Of a stretch of 58,213 nt of DNA, positions 43,010 to 51,146 are shown one piece after another. A model generated the notes under the pieces. It saw nothing but the letters and a program-made list of their open reading frames with translations. It was not told the origin of the DNA and did no database searches. The stretch is from Ruminococcus flavefaciens (GTDB lineage Bacteria > Bacillota > Clostridia > Oscillospirales > Ruminococcaceae). How positions within the stretch are numbered: position 1 is the first letter of the stretch; each line of letters opens with the position of its first letter. Made by a program: the position numbers and the translations under genes. The DNA lies in NCBI GenBank assembly GCA_023667045.1, contig JAMPAU010000011.1:1-58213 (forward strand), read 5' to 3'.

Positions 43010-43361
43010 AGTTGATAAAACTAATAAAATTGATATTTTGTCAACAAGCAACTTGAAAATTGAATAGTTAGTCACGTCGTGGAGTATTATAAATTGACTG
43101 TGCATTGAAAACCTCCGAAAACACAACTCGGAGTGGTACTGCTCGGCTTTTATGAATATGGCTTCCGCTGAATAGAGAACGAAAAGCGGACTTGGTGAAA
43201 ATCCTTGTGAGGACGATTGGGAAAATCGGCTGAAAAGTTTCATGTTTCGGAACATGATAAGGCGTGCATGGAAAAACTTTGAAAATTATCGGCAGGACTT
43301 CGGTTCTGCCGTGTGATAACGTTTCCGGAAGTGCATGAGCTTGCGGAAATGACCATACATT
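43010..43361 (+). ncRNA. structured RNA leader with at least eight hairpins upstream of the rpn gene
   Basis: The stretch between traX and the nuclease gene has no reading frame but a series of stems: GTTGATAAAA/TTTTGTCAAC (43011-43045), CTCCGA/TCGGAG (43113-43133), TCCGCT/AGCGGA (43164-43190), TCCT/AGGA (43202-43213), CGATT/AATCG (43214-43228), TCATGTT/AACATGA (43240-43257), CGGCAGGAC/GTTCTGCCG with a TTCG loop (43290-43311), CGTTTCCG/CGGAAATG (43320-43351) with GTGCATGAGC in its loop. The last two recur at 44233-44301. It has its own promoter and ends directly at the ribosome site of the rpn gene. A cis-regulatory leader or a stable RNA are both possible; no Rfam class is recognised. Confidence 0.7.
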
Positions 43362-43381
43362 TATAAAGGAGTGTGACCCCG

Positions 43382-44200
43382 ATGATACAGGAAGAAACAT
43401 CAAAAACCAAACATAAATTAAAAGACAGCGTTTTTGTAGACCTGTTTGAAAATGCGGAAAATGTTCTGCGTTTGTACAAGGAACTTCACCCAGAGGACGA
43501 AAATGTAACAGTTGATGACATTAAAATACAGACAATAAAATCTGTTCTTGTAAACACGCTGTATAACGACTTGGGATTTATTGTAAAAGACAAGTTTGTA
43601 ATGCTTGTTGAGGCACAGAGTGCATGGAATCCGAATATCACATTAAGACTGTTTTTCTATCTGGCAGAAACGTACCGTCGTTATCTTGCGGAAACAATAC
43701 AGAGTGAGCATTCTTCTTCAAAGGTGAAAATTCCAAAACCGGATTTATATGTAGTATACAGCGGTGAAAGAAAGTGTCCTGAAGTAATATCGTTCAGCGA
43801 GACATTTTTTGGTGGCGAATCACCTGTTGAGTTGAAAGTAAGAGTTTTAACCGAAGTCGATATGACCATTCACGGACAGTATATAGGCTTCTGTAAAGTT
43901 TTCAACGAACAAAGAAAAATTCATAAAAACAGCATTGAATGTGCAAAAGAAACAATTCGTATCAGCATGGAAAAAGGTTATCTTGTTTCATATCTTCAGG
44001 AGCATGAAAAGGAGGTTGTGGATATGATGTCAGAATTATTTGATGAGGAATATCAGCGTGCAGCTTATAACCGTGCAAGCAACAAGGAAGCAATAGAAAT
44101 CGGCAGAGCAGAGGGTAAAGCAGAAAGAGAGACAGAATTAGTTGAAAAAATGAGGGCAAAGGGCTATTCAGAACAGGAAATAGCAGAAATTCTCAGCTGA
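43382..44200 (+). CDS. Rpn/PD-(D/E)XK nuclease-family protein
   Basis: A 272-residue protein of the Rpn (recombination-promoting nuclease, YhgA-like) family with a PD-(D/E)XK fold. The metal site is visible in LYNDLGFIVKDKFVMLVEAQSAWN (Asp, then E-x-Q), near residues 60-83, followed by TLRLFFYLAETYRRY and CPEVISFSETFFGG. The C-terminus is a basic helical tail (GRAEGKAERETELVEKMRAKGYSEQEIAEILS in parts), as in the family. Rpn proteins are toxic DNases with antiphage roles in E. coli. Start: ATG 43382, 10 bases after AAAGGAG; an in-frame GTG at 43373 is too close. It is preceded by the RNA leader and carries an internal start at 44024. Confidence 0.85.
   Translation: MIQEETSKTKHKLKDSVFVDLFENAENVLRLYKELHPEDENVTVDDIKIQTIKSVLVNTLYNDLGFIVKDKFVMLVEAQSAWNPNITLRLFFYLAETYRRYLAETIQSEHSSSKVKIPKPDLYVVYSGERKCPEVISFSETFFGGESPVELKVRVLTEVDMTIHGQYIGFCKVFNEQRKIHKNSIECAKETIRISMEKGYLVSYLQEHEKEVVDMMSELFDEEYQRAAYNRASNKEAIEIGRAEGKAERETELVEKMRAKGYSEQEIAEILS
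44024..44200 (+). CDS. internal in-frame product of the rpn gene (RpnS-like, 58 aa)
   Basis: Inside the nuclease gene, AAAAGGAGG (44007-44015) stands exactly 8 bases before an in-frame ATG (44024), giving a 58-residue protein made of the C-terminal part (MMSELFDEEYQRAAYNRAS at its start). Known: in E. coli, small RpnS proteins are translated from within rpn genes and block the toxic full-length protein. Here the ribosome site is visible but expression is inferred. Confidence 0.6.
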   Translation: MMSELFDEEYQRAAYNRASNKEAIEIGRAEGKAERETELVEKMRAKGYSEQEIAEILS

Positions 44201-44201
44201 A

Positions 44202-44214
44202 TTTTCTTTTTCAG
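44202..44214 (+). repeat. post-stop TTTTCTTTTTCAG motif (after rpn)
   Basis: One base after the TGA; continues ACAAGTAAATAAACAACAAA to the second RNA module. Confidence 0.75.
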
Positions 44215-44232
44215 ACAAGTAAATAAACAACA

Positions 44233-44301
44233 AAAGGCGGTATTTCGATACTGCCTTTATATCGTTTCAAAGGTGCATGAGCCGGAGAAACGCCATACAT
44301 T
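44233..44301 (+). ncRNA. second copy of the two-hairpin RNA module
   Basis: AAAGGCGGTAT/ATACTGCCTTT (44233-44258) with a TTCG loop, then CGTTTC/GAAACG (44263-44292) with GTGCATGAGC (44273-44282) in its loop, then CCATACATT (44293-44301). The order, loops and end match 43290-43361, while stems differ but still pair (CGTTTCCG/CGGAAATG there). It lies just before the small gene of the recombinase operon and may also end rpn transcripts. Confidence 0.7.
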
Positions 44302-44333
44302 ACAGACAGCATTACATGAAAAGGAGGCGTATT

Positions 44334-44540
44334 ATGGAGAGCGACTTTAGCCGATTTATCAAGTTAAAGGACATCTGCGAAGTTGAAATTTCACAAGAAT
44401 TGTGTCCGGCTGAAAAGAAAAGAGAGTACATCAGGCAGACCGGCAGCAGCACAAACCACAAGGTTGGTGATGTTGAGGTGGAATGTGTTTACGGCAGCAT
44501 GAAGCTCGAAAAAATGCTTGCGGATATAATCTGCGAATAA
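44334..44540 (+). CDS. small protein preceding the recombinases (DUF6870-like)
   Basis: 68 residues, acidic (FIKLKDICEVEISQELCPAEKKREYIRQTGS, in parts, and VGDVEVECVYGSMKLEKMLADII). It resembles small proteins found in front of serine recombinase clusters, where an opening about conserved D-I-x-E-V, a P-x-x-x-K-x-x-Y/F-x-x-Q segment and a final coil occur; the family name is tentative. Start: ATG 44334 after AAAGGAGG. Probably co-transcribed with the three recombinases, perhaps as a directionality or regulatory factor (inference). Confidence 0.55.
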   Translation: MESDFSRFIKLKDICEVEISQELCPAEKKREYIRQTGSSTNHKVGDVEVECVYGSMKLEKMLADIICE

Positions 44541-44598
44541 GTGTAATGCCTGCATATTCCTTGTGCTTTGGTGGTACGAATTTACAAGGAGTATTGAT

Positions 44599-46155
44599 AT
44601 GGACAAAATATACAAAACTGCAATTTATCTCAGGCTCTCACGTGATGAGGAGGGCGAAAAAGAAAGTTTGAGTATTTCAAATCAGCGTGAAATGCTTATG
44701 AGTTTTCTGAAAAGCAGGGACGATTTGGATTTTACGGCTGAATACTCTGACGACGGCTACAGCGGTTATGATTTTGACCGTCCGGATTTTCAGCGAATGA
44801 TAGAAAGTGCGAAAAACGGCGAAATTGACTGCATTGTGGTTAAAGATTTTTCACGTCTGGGACGTAATTTTCAGAAAACAGAAGAATTTATGCAGCGTAT
44901 TTTTCCGAAAATGGGAATACGCTTTATTTCTGTAAACGACTTTTACGACAGTAATCGTGAAATGTCATCAAGCGAACGTCTTGCGAATCCGATAATCAAT
45001 CTGATGAATGAATATCACGTCATGGAAACGTCGCAGAAAGTGCGTAACGTTCTGGAACATTATCGTCAGAACGGAAAATTTATCGGAAATCGCACGGTTT
45101 ACGGTTACATAATTAAGGATAAACAGCTTGAAGTTGACCCTGAAGCAGCTAAAATTGTGCGAATGATTTTTGACCTAAAAATTGACGGAATGAATCATCA
45201 GGCAATTGCTGATTATCTGAATGAAATGGATATAAATTGTCCGTTGGAATACAAAATCGAAAACGGAATAAAAACTATTTCTACACATTTCAGAACCGGT
45301 GAAAAAGCTGTGTGGTCGCCCGTATCTGTTCGCCGAATACTCGAAAATCCGGTATATATTGGCACTTTGATACAAGGAAAAACTACATCTTTAAGTTACC
45401 GTGACCGCCGACGTTTCAAAAAAGACCCGTCAGAATTGATTGCATTTGAAAATGCCCATGAAGCGATAATTTCCGAAACTGCTTTTTTAATAGTACAGGA
45501 TTTGTTGAAAAAAGATACTTGTAGTGGCAGAAATGTTAATAAAGTTTACTGCTTTTCAGGATTTTGTTATTGTGGAAATTGCGGAAAAACCATGTATCGC
45601 TATCAAAGAAATAAAACAGATATATTATGGATATGTATGAATAAAGCGTGTCAAAGTAAAAGTCGGATAAAAGAATCAATTCTTTCAGAAGTTATTTTTG
45701 AAACTCTGAAAAAACATATGGAAGTAATTCTGAACAACTCCGAACCTGTGATTAAGTCCGATTTTATGCAGAATATTAACATTACAAGTCTGGAACTGCA
45801 AGAACTTGAAAAGCAGTCTGAACAGTTGAAAAAATCGCAGAAAAATCTTTTATTGCAGAAAGAAAATGGTATGATTTCCGAAAATGATTACAAGGAAATG
45901 AATGAATTTTATGCCAATAAAATTGCAAAAAATGAATTTGAATGTGAAGAAATCCGCAATCAGAAAATGCGACTTCTGGAATGTGCTGATGAAATAAAAA
46001 ATCAGTATGAAAAGTATTTTTCGTCGCCGGAACTTACACGTCGCATGGTTGTAACTTTTATTGAAAAAATTGAAGTTTTCAAAAAAAGTAAGATTAAAAT
46101 TTATTTCAGATATGAAGATATTTTCAGAACGGACGGTGACGCAAATGGCACGTAA
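44599..46155 (+). CDS. large serine recombinase 1
   Basis: Site-specific recombinase of 518 residues. The catalytic domain has AIYLRLSRDEEG (nucleophile Ser near residue 12), the conserved YSDDGYSGYDFDRPDF and the VKDFSRLGRNF box (Arg near residues 84-88). A recombinase domain and a zinc ribbon (CYCGNCGKTMY, then CMNKACQSK) follow, then a coiled coil. Start: ATG 44599 after AAGGAG (44586-44591). The gene overlaps the next by 11 bases. The three adjacent recombinases probably act together in integration and excision. Confidence 0.93.
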   Translation: MDKIYKTAIYLRLSRDEEGEKESLSISNQREMLMSFLKSRDDLDFTAEYSDDGYSGYDFDRPDFQRMIESAKNGEIDCIVVKDFSRLGRNFQKTEEFMQRIFPKMGIRFISVNDFYDSNREMSSSERLANPIINLMNEYHVMETSQKVRNVLEHYRQNGKFIGNRTVYGYIIKDKQLEVDPEAAKIVRMIFDLKIDGMNHQAIADYLNEMDINCPLEYKIENGIKTISTHFRTGEKAVWSPVSVRRILENPVYIGTLIQGKTTSLSYRDRRRFKKDPSELIAFENAHEAIISETAFLIVQDLLKKDTCSGRNVNKVYCFSGFCYCGNCGKTMYRYQRNKTDILWICMNKACQSKSRIKESILSEVIFETLKKHMEVILNNSEPVIKSDFMQNINITSLELQELEKQSEQLKKSQKNLLLQKENGMISENDYKEMNEFYANKIAKNEFECEEIRNQKMRLLECADEIKNQYEKYFSSPELTRRMVVTFIEKIEVFKKSKIKIYFRYEDIFRTDGDANGT

Positions 46156-47335
46156 GTCAAGAAAAAATCTCACTGAAAAAATAAATTTCAAAGTCTATAA
46201 AACAGCGATATATGCACGTTTATCAAAGGAAAATCAAAACGGCGAAAAAATTGAAACTCAGATTGAGGAAATCAAAAATTACATAGAAAATCGCCGGATT
46301 TTTGAACTTGTTGACGTTTATGCAGACAACGGCTACAGCGGTACGAATTTCCAAAGACCTGAATTTGAAAGGCTTATGGAGGATATTCGTAACCGTAAAA
46401 TTGACTGCATAATTGTCCGTGATTTGAGCCGTTTTGCCCGTGAACATATCGGTGCGGAAGATTATCTGAATAATATTTTTCCGTTTCTTGGAGTGCGATT
46501 TATAGCCATAAACGACGGTTATGACAATCTGAATATCGAACCGCAGGAATATTTTATGACGGCTTTTAAAAATCTTGCCCATGAATATTTTGCACGTGAA
46601 ACGTCACGAAAAGTCGGAATGGCTCAGAAAGAACTTCAGAAGCAAGGAAAATTTGTCGGTTCTAATCCAGCTTTTGGCTATTTGTGTGACCCGAATGATA
46701 AACATAAACTCGTGATAAATGAGGAAGAAGCCGTAATTATTCGTGAAATTTTTCAAAAAGCAGCTGACGGCGAAACAATATATCAGATTGCAAATGACCT
46801 TATTCGGCGTGAAATCAAGGGTTGTGCGTGGAGAGATTCACGGATAAGTGCCATTCTGAAAAAAGAAATTTATAAGGGAACTTTGGTACAACATCAGACT
46901 GAAACATCTTTTTACAACGACGAAAAAAGGCATAAAATAGCCGAAAATGAACAGATTAAAATTGAAAATGCTGTACCGGCAATTGTGAGTACTGAATTGT
47001 GGGAAAAAGCAAATGCTGTTGTTACTGAAAGAGAAGCAGAACGTCATAGAAATTCTCCGGAAAATCCATACAAAAACCTTGCGTTTTGCGGAAAATGCGG
47101 TAAAAAACTTATATGTGGGTTTACTAAAAAACGTGGCGATTTTGAATTGAACTGCACAAAATGCAAAAGTGGAATTTTTGTCAGAGGCAAGGCAATAAAT
47201 GAAGCAGTGCGTAATCACCTTGAATTGCCTGAAAATTCAGAAATAACAAAGAATTTGCTAAATGAAAAATTTGAAAAAATTCTTGTTTTTGAAAAGAAAA
47301 ATATCGTTCTGGTTGACAGAGGTGATTCAGAATGA
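46145..47335 (+). CDS. large serine recombinase 2 (short form)
   Basis: 396 residues. Catalytic domain with AIYARLSKENQNG (Ser near residue 26), VYADNGYSGTNFQRPEF and IVRDLSRFAREH; zinc ribbon (FCGKCGKKLICG, then CTKCKSG). It lacks the long coiled coil of the other two and ends soon after the zinc ribbon, so its site binding or subunit pairing probably differs. Start: ATG 46145, within the end of recombinase 1. No strong ribosome site, hence translational coupling. The stop overlaps the next start (ATGA). Confidence 0.9.
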   Translation: MARKSRKNLTEKINFKVYKTAIYARLSKENQNGEKIETQIEEIKNYIENRRIFELVDVYADNGYSGTNFQRPEFERLMEDIRNRKIDCIIVRDLSRFAREHIGAEDYLNNIFPFLGVRFIAINDGYDNLNIEPQEYFMTAFKNLAHEYFARETSRKVGMAQKELQKQGKFVGSNPAFGYLCDPNDKHKLVINEEEAVIIREIFQKAADGETIYQIANDLIRREIKGCAWRDSRISAILKKEIYKGTLVQHQTETSFYNDEKRHKIAENEQIKIENAVPAIVSTELWEKANAVVTEREAERHRNSPENPYKNLAFCGKCGKKLICGFTKKRGDFELNCTKCKSGIFVRGKAINEAVRNHLELPENSEITKNLLNEKFEKILVFEKKNIVLVDRGDSE

Positions 47336-48789
47336 CAATTGCCTGTTATGCTCGAAAATCAAACGAATTGAAAAATGACAGCATTGAAAACCAACTTTCA
47401 ATAATCAAAGATTACATAAGTCATCATCAGGATTTACAGAGTGCGGAAATTCTGCAATTTTCGGACAATGGTGCAAGCGGTCTTGACCTGAACCGTGACG
47501 CATTTCAGGAGCTGTTAGCCAAAATCAGACAGCGTGAAATTGACGTTGTAATTGTAAAAGATTTGTCACGTCTCGGAAGAAATTATCTTGATGTCTGCAA
47601 ACTCACGGACAGTATTTTTCCGTTCATGAAAGTGCGTTTAATTGCGATTTCTGAAAATTACAACAGCAAATACAAAAAAATAAATTCTATGGATTTGTCG
47701 GCTGCATTCAAGTCTGTTCTGAATGAATATTACGCTTTGGAAACTTCCGAAAAAATACGAAATTCATACAGACAGCGTATAAAAAATGGCGAATTTACGG
47801 GCAGTATTGCATACGGATATTTTCTGAAAGACCGATACACAGCCGTAATTGATGAAGAAAAAGCCGAAGTAGTACGCAAAATATTCAGTCTGTATCTTGA
47901 AAAGAAAAGATACATTGATGTTGTGAAATTTCTGAATGAAAATCAAATTTTACCGCCGTCCTCCAGAACTTCAAAATGGATTTCTGGCACTGTGAGAGGA
48001 ATTTTAAAAAATGAGCAGTATATCGGAAAACGTGTTTCGCTTACCCATTATAAAGACCTGAAAACAAAGAAAAAAATTCCAAATGACAGAAGTGAATGGT
48101 ACGTCAACGAAAACGCATTTCCCCCGATTATAAGCCGTGAAACATTTGAAAAGGTTCAGGAAATTTTACCGAAAAGCAGAAAAGTAAATATGTCAGAAAG
48201 TCATATTATGTCACGGAAAATTTATTGTGCCGTCTGCGGTAAATCATTGTACAAAAACAGAAATTTTTATTGCAGAAATAGTTGCCGGACTGGTGAAAAG
48301 CCTTGTTTTCAAGGTTCACTTAAATGTGAAGTTTTGTATAAAGACGTTCTTGAAAAAGTGAAAGAATTTATTTCATCGGATATTCCGGACGGCAGATTAC
48401 AATTTTCTTTTTCAGATATAGCAAAAATTGAGGCTGAAATTACTTTGCTGAAAGAAAAAAAGGCAGAAATTTTTGAACAGCTTTTTAGTGAAAACATAAA
48501 TCAAGAGGAATTTGAAAAACAAAATTCCAACGTTTCATCACAAATTGCTGAAAAGCAGAATGAACTGAAAATTTGTCGTAAAGCTGTTGCTCTGAATACG
48601 AAGTATGGTTCAGAACGTCCGCTTGATACACTGAAACGTCTTTATGCTTCTGATGAGCTTACTAGAGAACATATGCAGTTTGTAAAACGTATCAATGTGT
48701 TTGATTCAGAACACTTTGAAATAATCATGCAGCCGGATAGTCCGCTGGCTGTTTTGTGTAAAAATATGGACATTTATGAGGAGGTGTGA
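47332..48789 (+). CDS. large serine recombinase 3
   Basis: 485 residues. Catalytic domain with ACYARKSNELK (Ser near residue 10), FSDNGASGLDLNRDAF, and IVKDLSRLGRNYLD; recombinase domain (RGILKNEQYIGKRVS), zinc-ribbon-like segment (YCAVCGKSLYKN, then CRNSCRTGEKPC) and a coiled coil (IEAEITLLKEKKAEIFEQL). Start: ATG 47332 with overlap ATGA. Together with the two preceding genes it forms the integrase set of the element, at its expected right end. Confidence 0.93.
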   Translation: MTIACYARKSNELKNDSIENQLSIIKDYISHHQDLQSAEILQFSDNGASGLDLNRDAFQELLAKIRQREIDVVIVKDLSRLGRNYLDVCKLTDSIFPFMKVRLIAISENYNSKYKKINSMDLSAAFKSVLNEYYALETSEKIRNSYRQRIKNGEFTGSIAYGYFLKDRYTAVIDEEKAEVVRKIFSLYLEKKRYIDVVKFLNENQILPPSSRTSKWISGTVRGILKNEQYIGKRVSLTHYKDLKTKKKIPNDRSEWYVNENAFPPIISRETFEKVQEILPKSRKVNMSESHIMSRKIYCAVCGKSLYKNRNFYCRNSCRTGEKPCFQGSLKCEVLYKDVLEKVKEFISSDIPDGRLQFSFSDIAKIEAEITLLKEKKAEIFEQLFSENINQEEFEKQNSNVSSQIAEKQNELKICRKAVALNTKYGSERPLDTLKRLYASDELTREHMQFVKRINVFDSEHFEIIMQPDSPLAVLCKNMDIYEEV

Positions 48790-48791
48790 TT

Positions 48792-49205
48792 TTGAAAAAA
48801 GTTGGAGATTTATTAACTGCACTTGGTGCTGTCGGTTTTATTGCTGTTGTACTGGAATTTATAATCGGTTGGGGAATGCTTCCGCAATCAATAATTCTTT
48901 GGTTTATTATCGGTAGCTTTGTTTTGCTTGTTATCGGATTAATTATCAGAAATTCGGGTGAAAATAAAGCAAACGGAAAAGATATGAAACAGATTGGAGT
49001 AGCAATGCTGATTTTTGGTGTTGCTTTACTCGGCATAATGTTTGCCGGAATGTTTTCATCAGACCAACAGTCAGTATTATCTCAGTTTGTCAATGACCGT
49101 TTCTTTTTTATGGTTGTCTTCGGATTGGTATTTCTTGTATTGGGAATTATTCTTAGAAGTGTTGGAAAATCTAAAGAAACAGTCTCTGAAAAAACCGAAA
49201 AATAG
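48792..49205 (+). CDS. four-helix membrane protein, unknown
   Basis: 137 residues with four membrane helices (LTALGAVGFIAVVLEFIIGW, LWFIIGSFVLLVIGLII, IGVAMLIFGVALLGIMFAGMF, FMVVFGLVFLVLGIILRSVG). No known family. Start: TTG 48792, about 7 bases after GAGGAGG; a GTG at 48786 is too close. It is the last plus-strand gene, just before the inverted repeat, and may belong to the recombinase transcript. Confidence 0.65.
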   Translation: MKKVGDLLTALGAVGFIAVVLEFIIGWGMLPQSIILWFIIGSFVLLVIGLIIRNSGENKANGKDMKQIGVAMLIFGVALLGIMFAGMFSSDQQSVLSQFVNDRFFFMVVFGLVFLVLGIILRSVGKSKETVSEKTEK

Positions 49206-49218
49206 CCTAAATTCGATG

Positions 49219-49276
49219 TTATTGGTAGAATTATACAAATTAGTTGAAAAAACTTTGTGTAATTTTCTACCAATAA
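49219..49276. repeat. inverted repeat at the strand switch; bidirectional terminator and possible element end
   Basis: TTATTGGTAGAA (49219-49230) and TTCTACCAATAA (49265-49276) are perfect inverted copies, with further imperfect pairing inside. TTGAAAAAACT occurs as a direct repeat at 49244-49254 and 49280-49290. Genes converge here. The stop codon of the minus-strand DUF960 gene is part of the right arm. Confidence 0.65.
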
Positions 49277-49590
49277 TATTTGAAAAAACTATTGACATTA
49301 TCCTTGCACGCTAAAAGCATAGTACAGTGGTCGCCGTCGTCGATTATGTAGACTTTAGCCATTACAGGTTCAAGCATGGTCGGGAGCAGGTACTCCATTT
49401 TGTATTCGGGCTGTTCTGCTGTATGCTGAATAACCTGTATTCCGTTCATGTTGCTGAGTCTGAACACCTGTAAGTAGTCTTTCGGTTCGAGCATTCTGTC
49501 AACGCACTGCCACATAAAAAGCTGTACATCAAAAGGAATTTCAGAATCAATTCCTCTTGTGATATATCTCGGTTTATCCTTTTCAAACAT
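49267..49590 (-). CDS. DUF960 family protein
   Basis: A 107-residue protein with the family pattern: RYITRGIDSEIPFDVQLFMWQCVD, DYLQVFRLS, VIQHTAEQPEYKMEY and the C-terminal KVYIIDDGDHCTMLL. In family members the protein usually ends soon after M-L-L-A; here about 13 more residues (CKDNVNSFFKYYW) run into the inverted repeat, and the TAG is formed inside it. Start: ATG 49590, overlapping the stop of the upstream recombinase gene as TAATG. Function unknown; often carried by ICEs and phages. Confidence 0.85.
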   Translation of the reverse strand: MFEKDKPRYITRGIDSEIPFDVQLFMWQCVDRMLEPKDYLQVFRLSNMNGIQVIQHTAEQPEYKMEYLLPTMLEPVMAKVYIIDDGDHCTMLLACKDNVNSFFKYYW

Positions 49591-51146
49591 TATTTTTTCT
49601 CCTCTCTGATTCTCGACTTGAATAACCCATAGAGTTCTCCTCGTCTGATTTTCACGATTGCGTTTATTTTGTCGGCTATGCCAAGTCCTGTATTGATTTC
49701 AATTTCAAGATGATATGGGTATACAGTAATTTTTTTGACATAGTTTTGTATGAAAGTTCTGAACTTCTCAGTATTTCTTTCAAGCTGTCTGAATTCGTCT
49801 ATTACAGGCAAAAAGTCGCTGTATTCTATCAAATAAAGCTGATGAATTTCTGAAAGTTTTATTTCAATTTCAGCACGTTTCTGCTCCAGTTCTTCGGCAC
49901 GATTTATCAGACTTTCAGTTATAATTCCTTTCTCAACCGCCTTTGTAATGTTGTTAAGATTTGCCTGTATTTCGTCGTATTCAGCTTTTACACTTTCATA
50001 GTTTGTATCATAATCACTGTTATACTGTCGGATATATGTATTGACGTTATTGACAAGATGTTTCAGAGAAGTTGCGTTAAAAATCTTCTTTCTCAGCAAC
50101 TCGACAATGTAAACATCAAGGTAATCCTTGTTGATTTCCTTGTTTTTGCACTCTGAACGGTGCGTATTACAGCGATATGTCACAAGTCGTGTTTTACTTC
50201 TGCCCGAAAATCTGAGGTTTCCCTGCATACGTTTACCGCATATTCCACAGAAAATTTTACCAGTAAACAAGTAAAATTCTTTATTGTGATAACGTCCAGT
50301 GTTGCGTTTATTTGCCGCCTTAATTCTTTGTACTTTTGCAAAAAGTTCTTTGGAAACTATCTGCGGACAACCGTTTTCAATTCTGATAGTATTGTTTGAA
50401 CTTTTACAGGCATGATTATTACGTTTTCCGTCCACTTTAGAAGCAGCTTTATTGAACACAAAAACACCTGTATATTTCTCATTTCTGAGAATTTCATACA
50501 ACGAATTTTTACCGAAAATCTGACCTCTTTTTGTTTTGTAACCGTGTTCGTTCAGATAATTTATAATCGCCATATAGCCGTGACCGTCGGCAAACATCTG
50601 AAAAATTATTTTGACTGCTTCAGCTTCGTGAGGATTTATTATCAGTTTTTTATTTTCGTCAAGGTCGTATCCGAGAGGAGTGCAGCCTCCAGTGTGCTTG
50701 CACTGGAGAGCTGTTTCCTTCATTCCTTTCATAACTTCACGACCAAGATTTTTTGAATAATATTCAGCCATACCTTCAAGGACACTTTCCATCATGATAC
50801 TTTCGGGGCTGTCGTCAATTCTTTCAAGAACACTACACAATTTCACATTATTTTTTTTCAGACGTTTTTTGTAAATTGCACTATCATATCTGTCACGGCT
50901 GAATCTGTCCAGTTTGTGTACAAGAACAATATCGAAAATGCCCTTTGAACTGTCCACTATCATCTGCTGAAATTGTGGGCGATTGTCAGTAGTCGCTGAA
51001 CGTGCCTCGTCTGTGTATGTTGCAACGACCTGCCAATGATTCTGTTTGCAGAATTGATTCATCGCTCTGACCTGAGCATCAATCGACTCGGTACGCTGAT
51101 TGTCGCTTGAAAATCTTGCGTATAATGCGACTTTTTGTATCAGCAT
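49590..51146 (-). CDS. large serine recombinase 4 (minus strand)
   Basis: 518 residues. Catalytic domain with VALYARFSSDNQ (Ser near residues 13-14), YTDEARSATTDNRPQF and LVHKLDRFSRDRYD; recombinase domain (LYEILRNEKYTGVFVF) and zinc ribbon (FCGICGKRMQGN, then CNTHRSECKN), followed by a coiled coil. It is not a close relative of the three plus-strand recombinases: the YTDEARSATTDNRPQF pattern is different. It is probably the integrase of another element or island. Start: ATG 51146 after GAGG, overlapping the previous gene by 7 bases. Confidence 0.92.
   Translation of the reverse strand: MLIQKVALYARFSSDNQRTESIDAQVRAMNQFCKQNHWQVVATYTDEARSATTDNRPQFQQMIVDSSKGIFDIVLVHKLDRFSRDRYDSAIYKKRLKKNNVKLCSVLERIDDSPESIMMESVLEGMAEYYSKNLGREVMKGMKETALQCKHTGGCTPLGYDLDENKKLIINPHEAEAVKIIFQMFADGHGYMAIINYLNEHGYKTKRGQIFGKNSLYEILRNEKYTGVFVFNKAASKVDGKRNNHACKSSNNTIRIENGCPQIVSKELFAKVQRIKAANKRNTGRYHNKEFYLFTGKIFCGICGKRMQGNLRFSGRSKTRLVTYRCNTHRSECKNKEINKDYLDVYIVELLRKKIFNATSLKHLVNNVNTYIRQYNSDYDTNYESVKAEYDEIQANLNNITKAVEKGIITESLINRAEELEQKRAEIEIKLSEIHQLYLIEYSDFLPVIDEFRQLERNTEKFRTFIQNYVKKITVYPYHLEIEINTGLGIADKINAIVKIRRGELYGLFKSRIREEKK

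Noticed and set aside
43141-43260. Cobalamin riboswitch in the rpn leader
   Set aside because: GGTGAAAATCC and AATAGAGAA recall parts of the cobalamin riboswitch, but the spacing is wrong and the conserved CCCGC and ACTGT parts are missing; the downstream gene also has no link to cobalamin.
43010-43361. Group II intron fragment
   Set aside because: No GTGCG-type 5' end, no domain V-like hairpin and no reverse transcriptase in the window.
4706-44214. Reading TTTTCTTTTTCAG...AAGTAA as splice sites or an intron end
   Set aside because: It resembles a eukaryotic acceptor, but there is no matching donor, no interrupted gene and no intron-like structure; the organism is bacterial.
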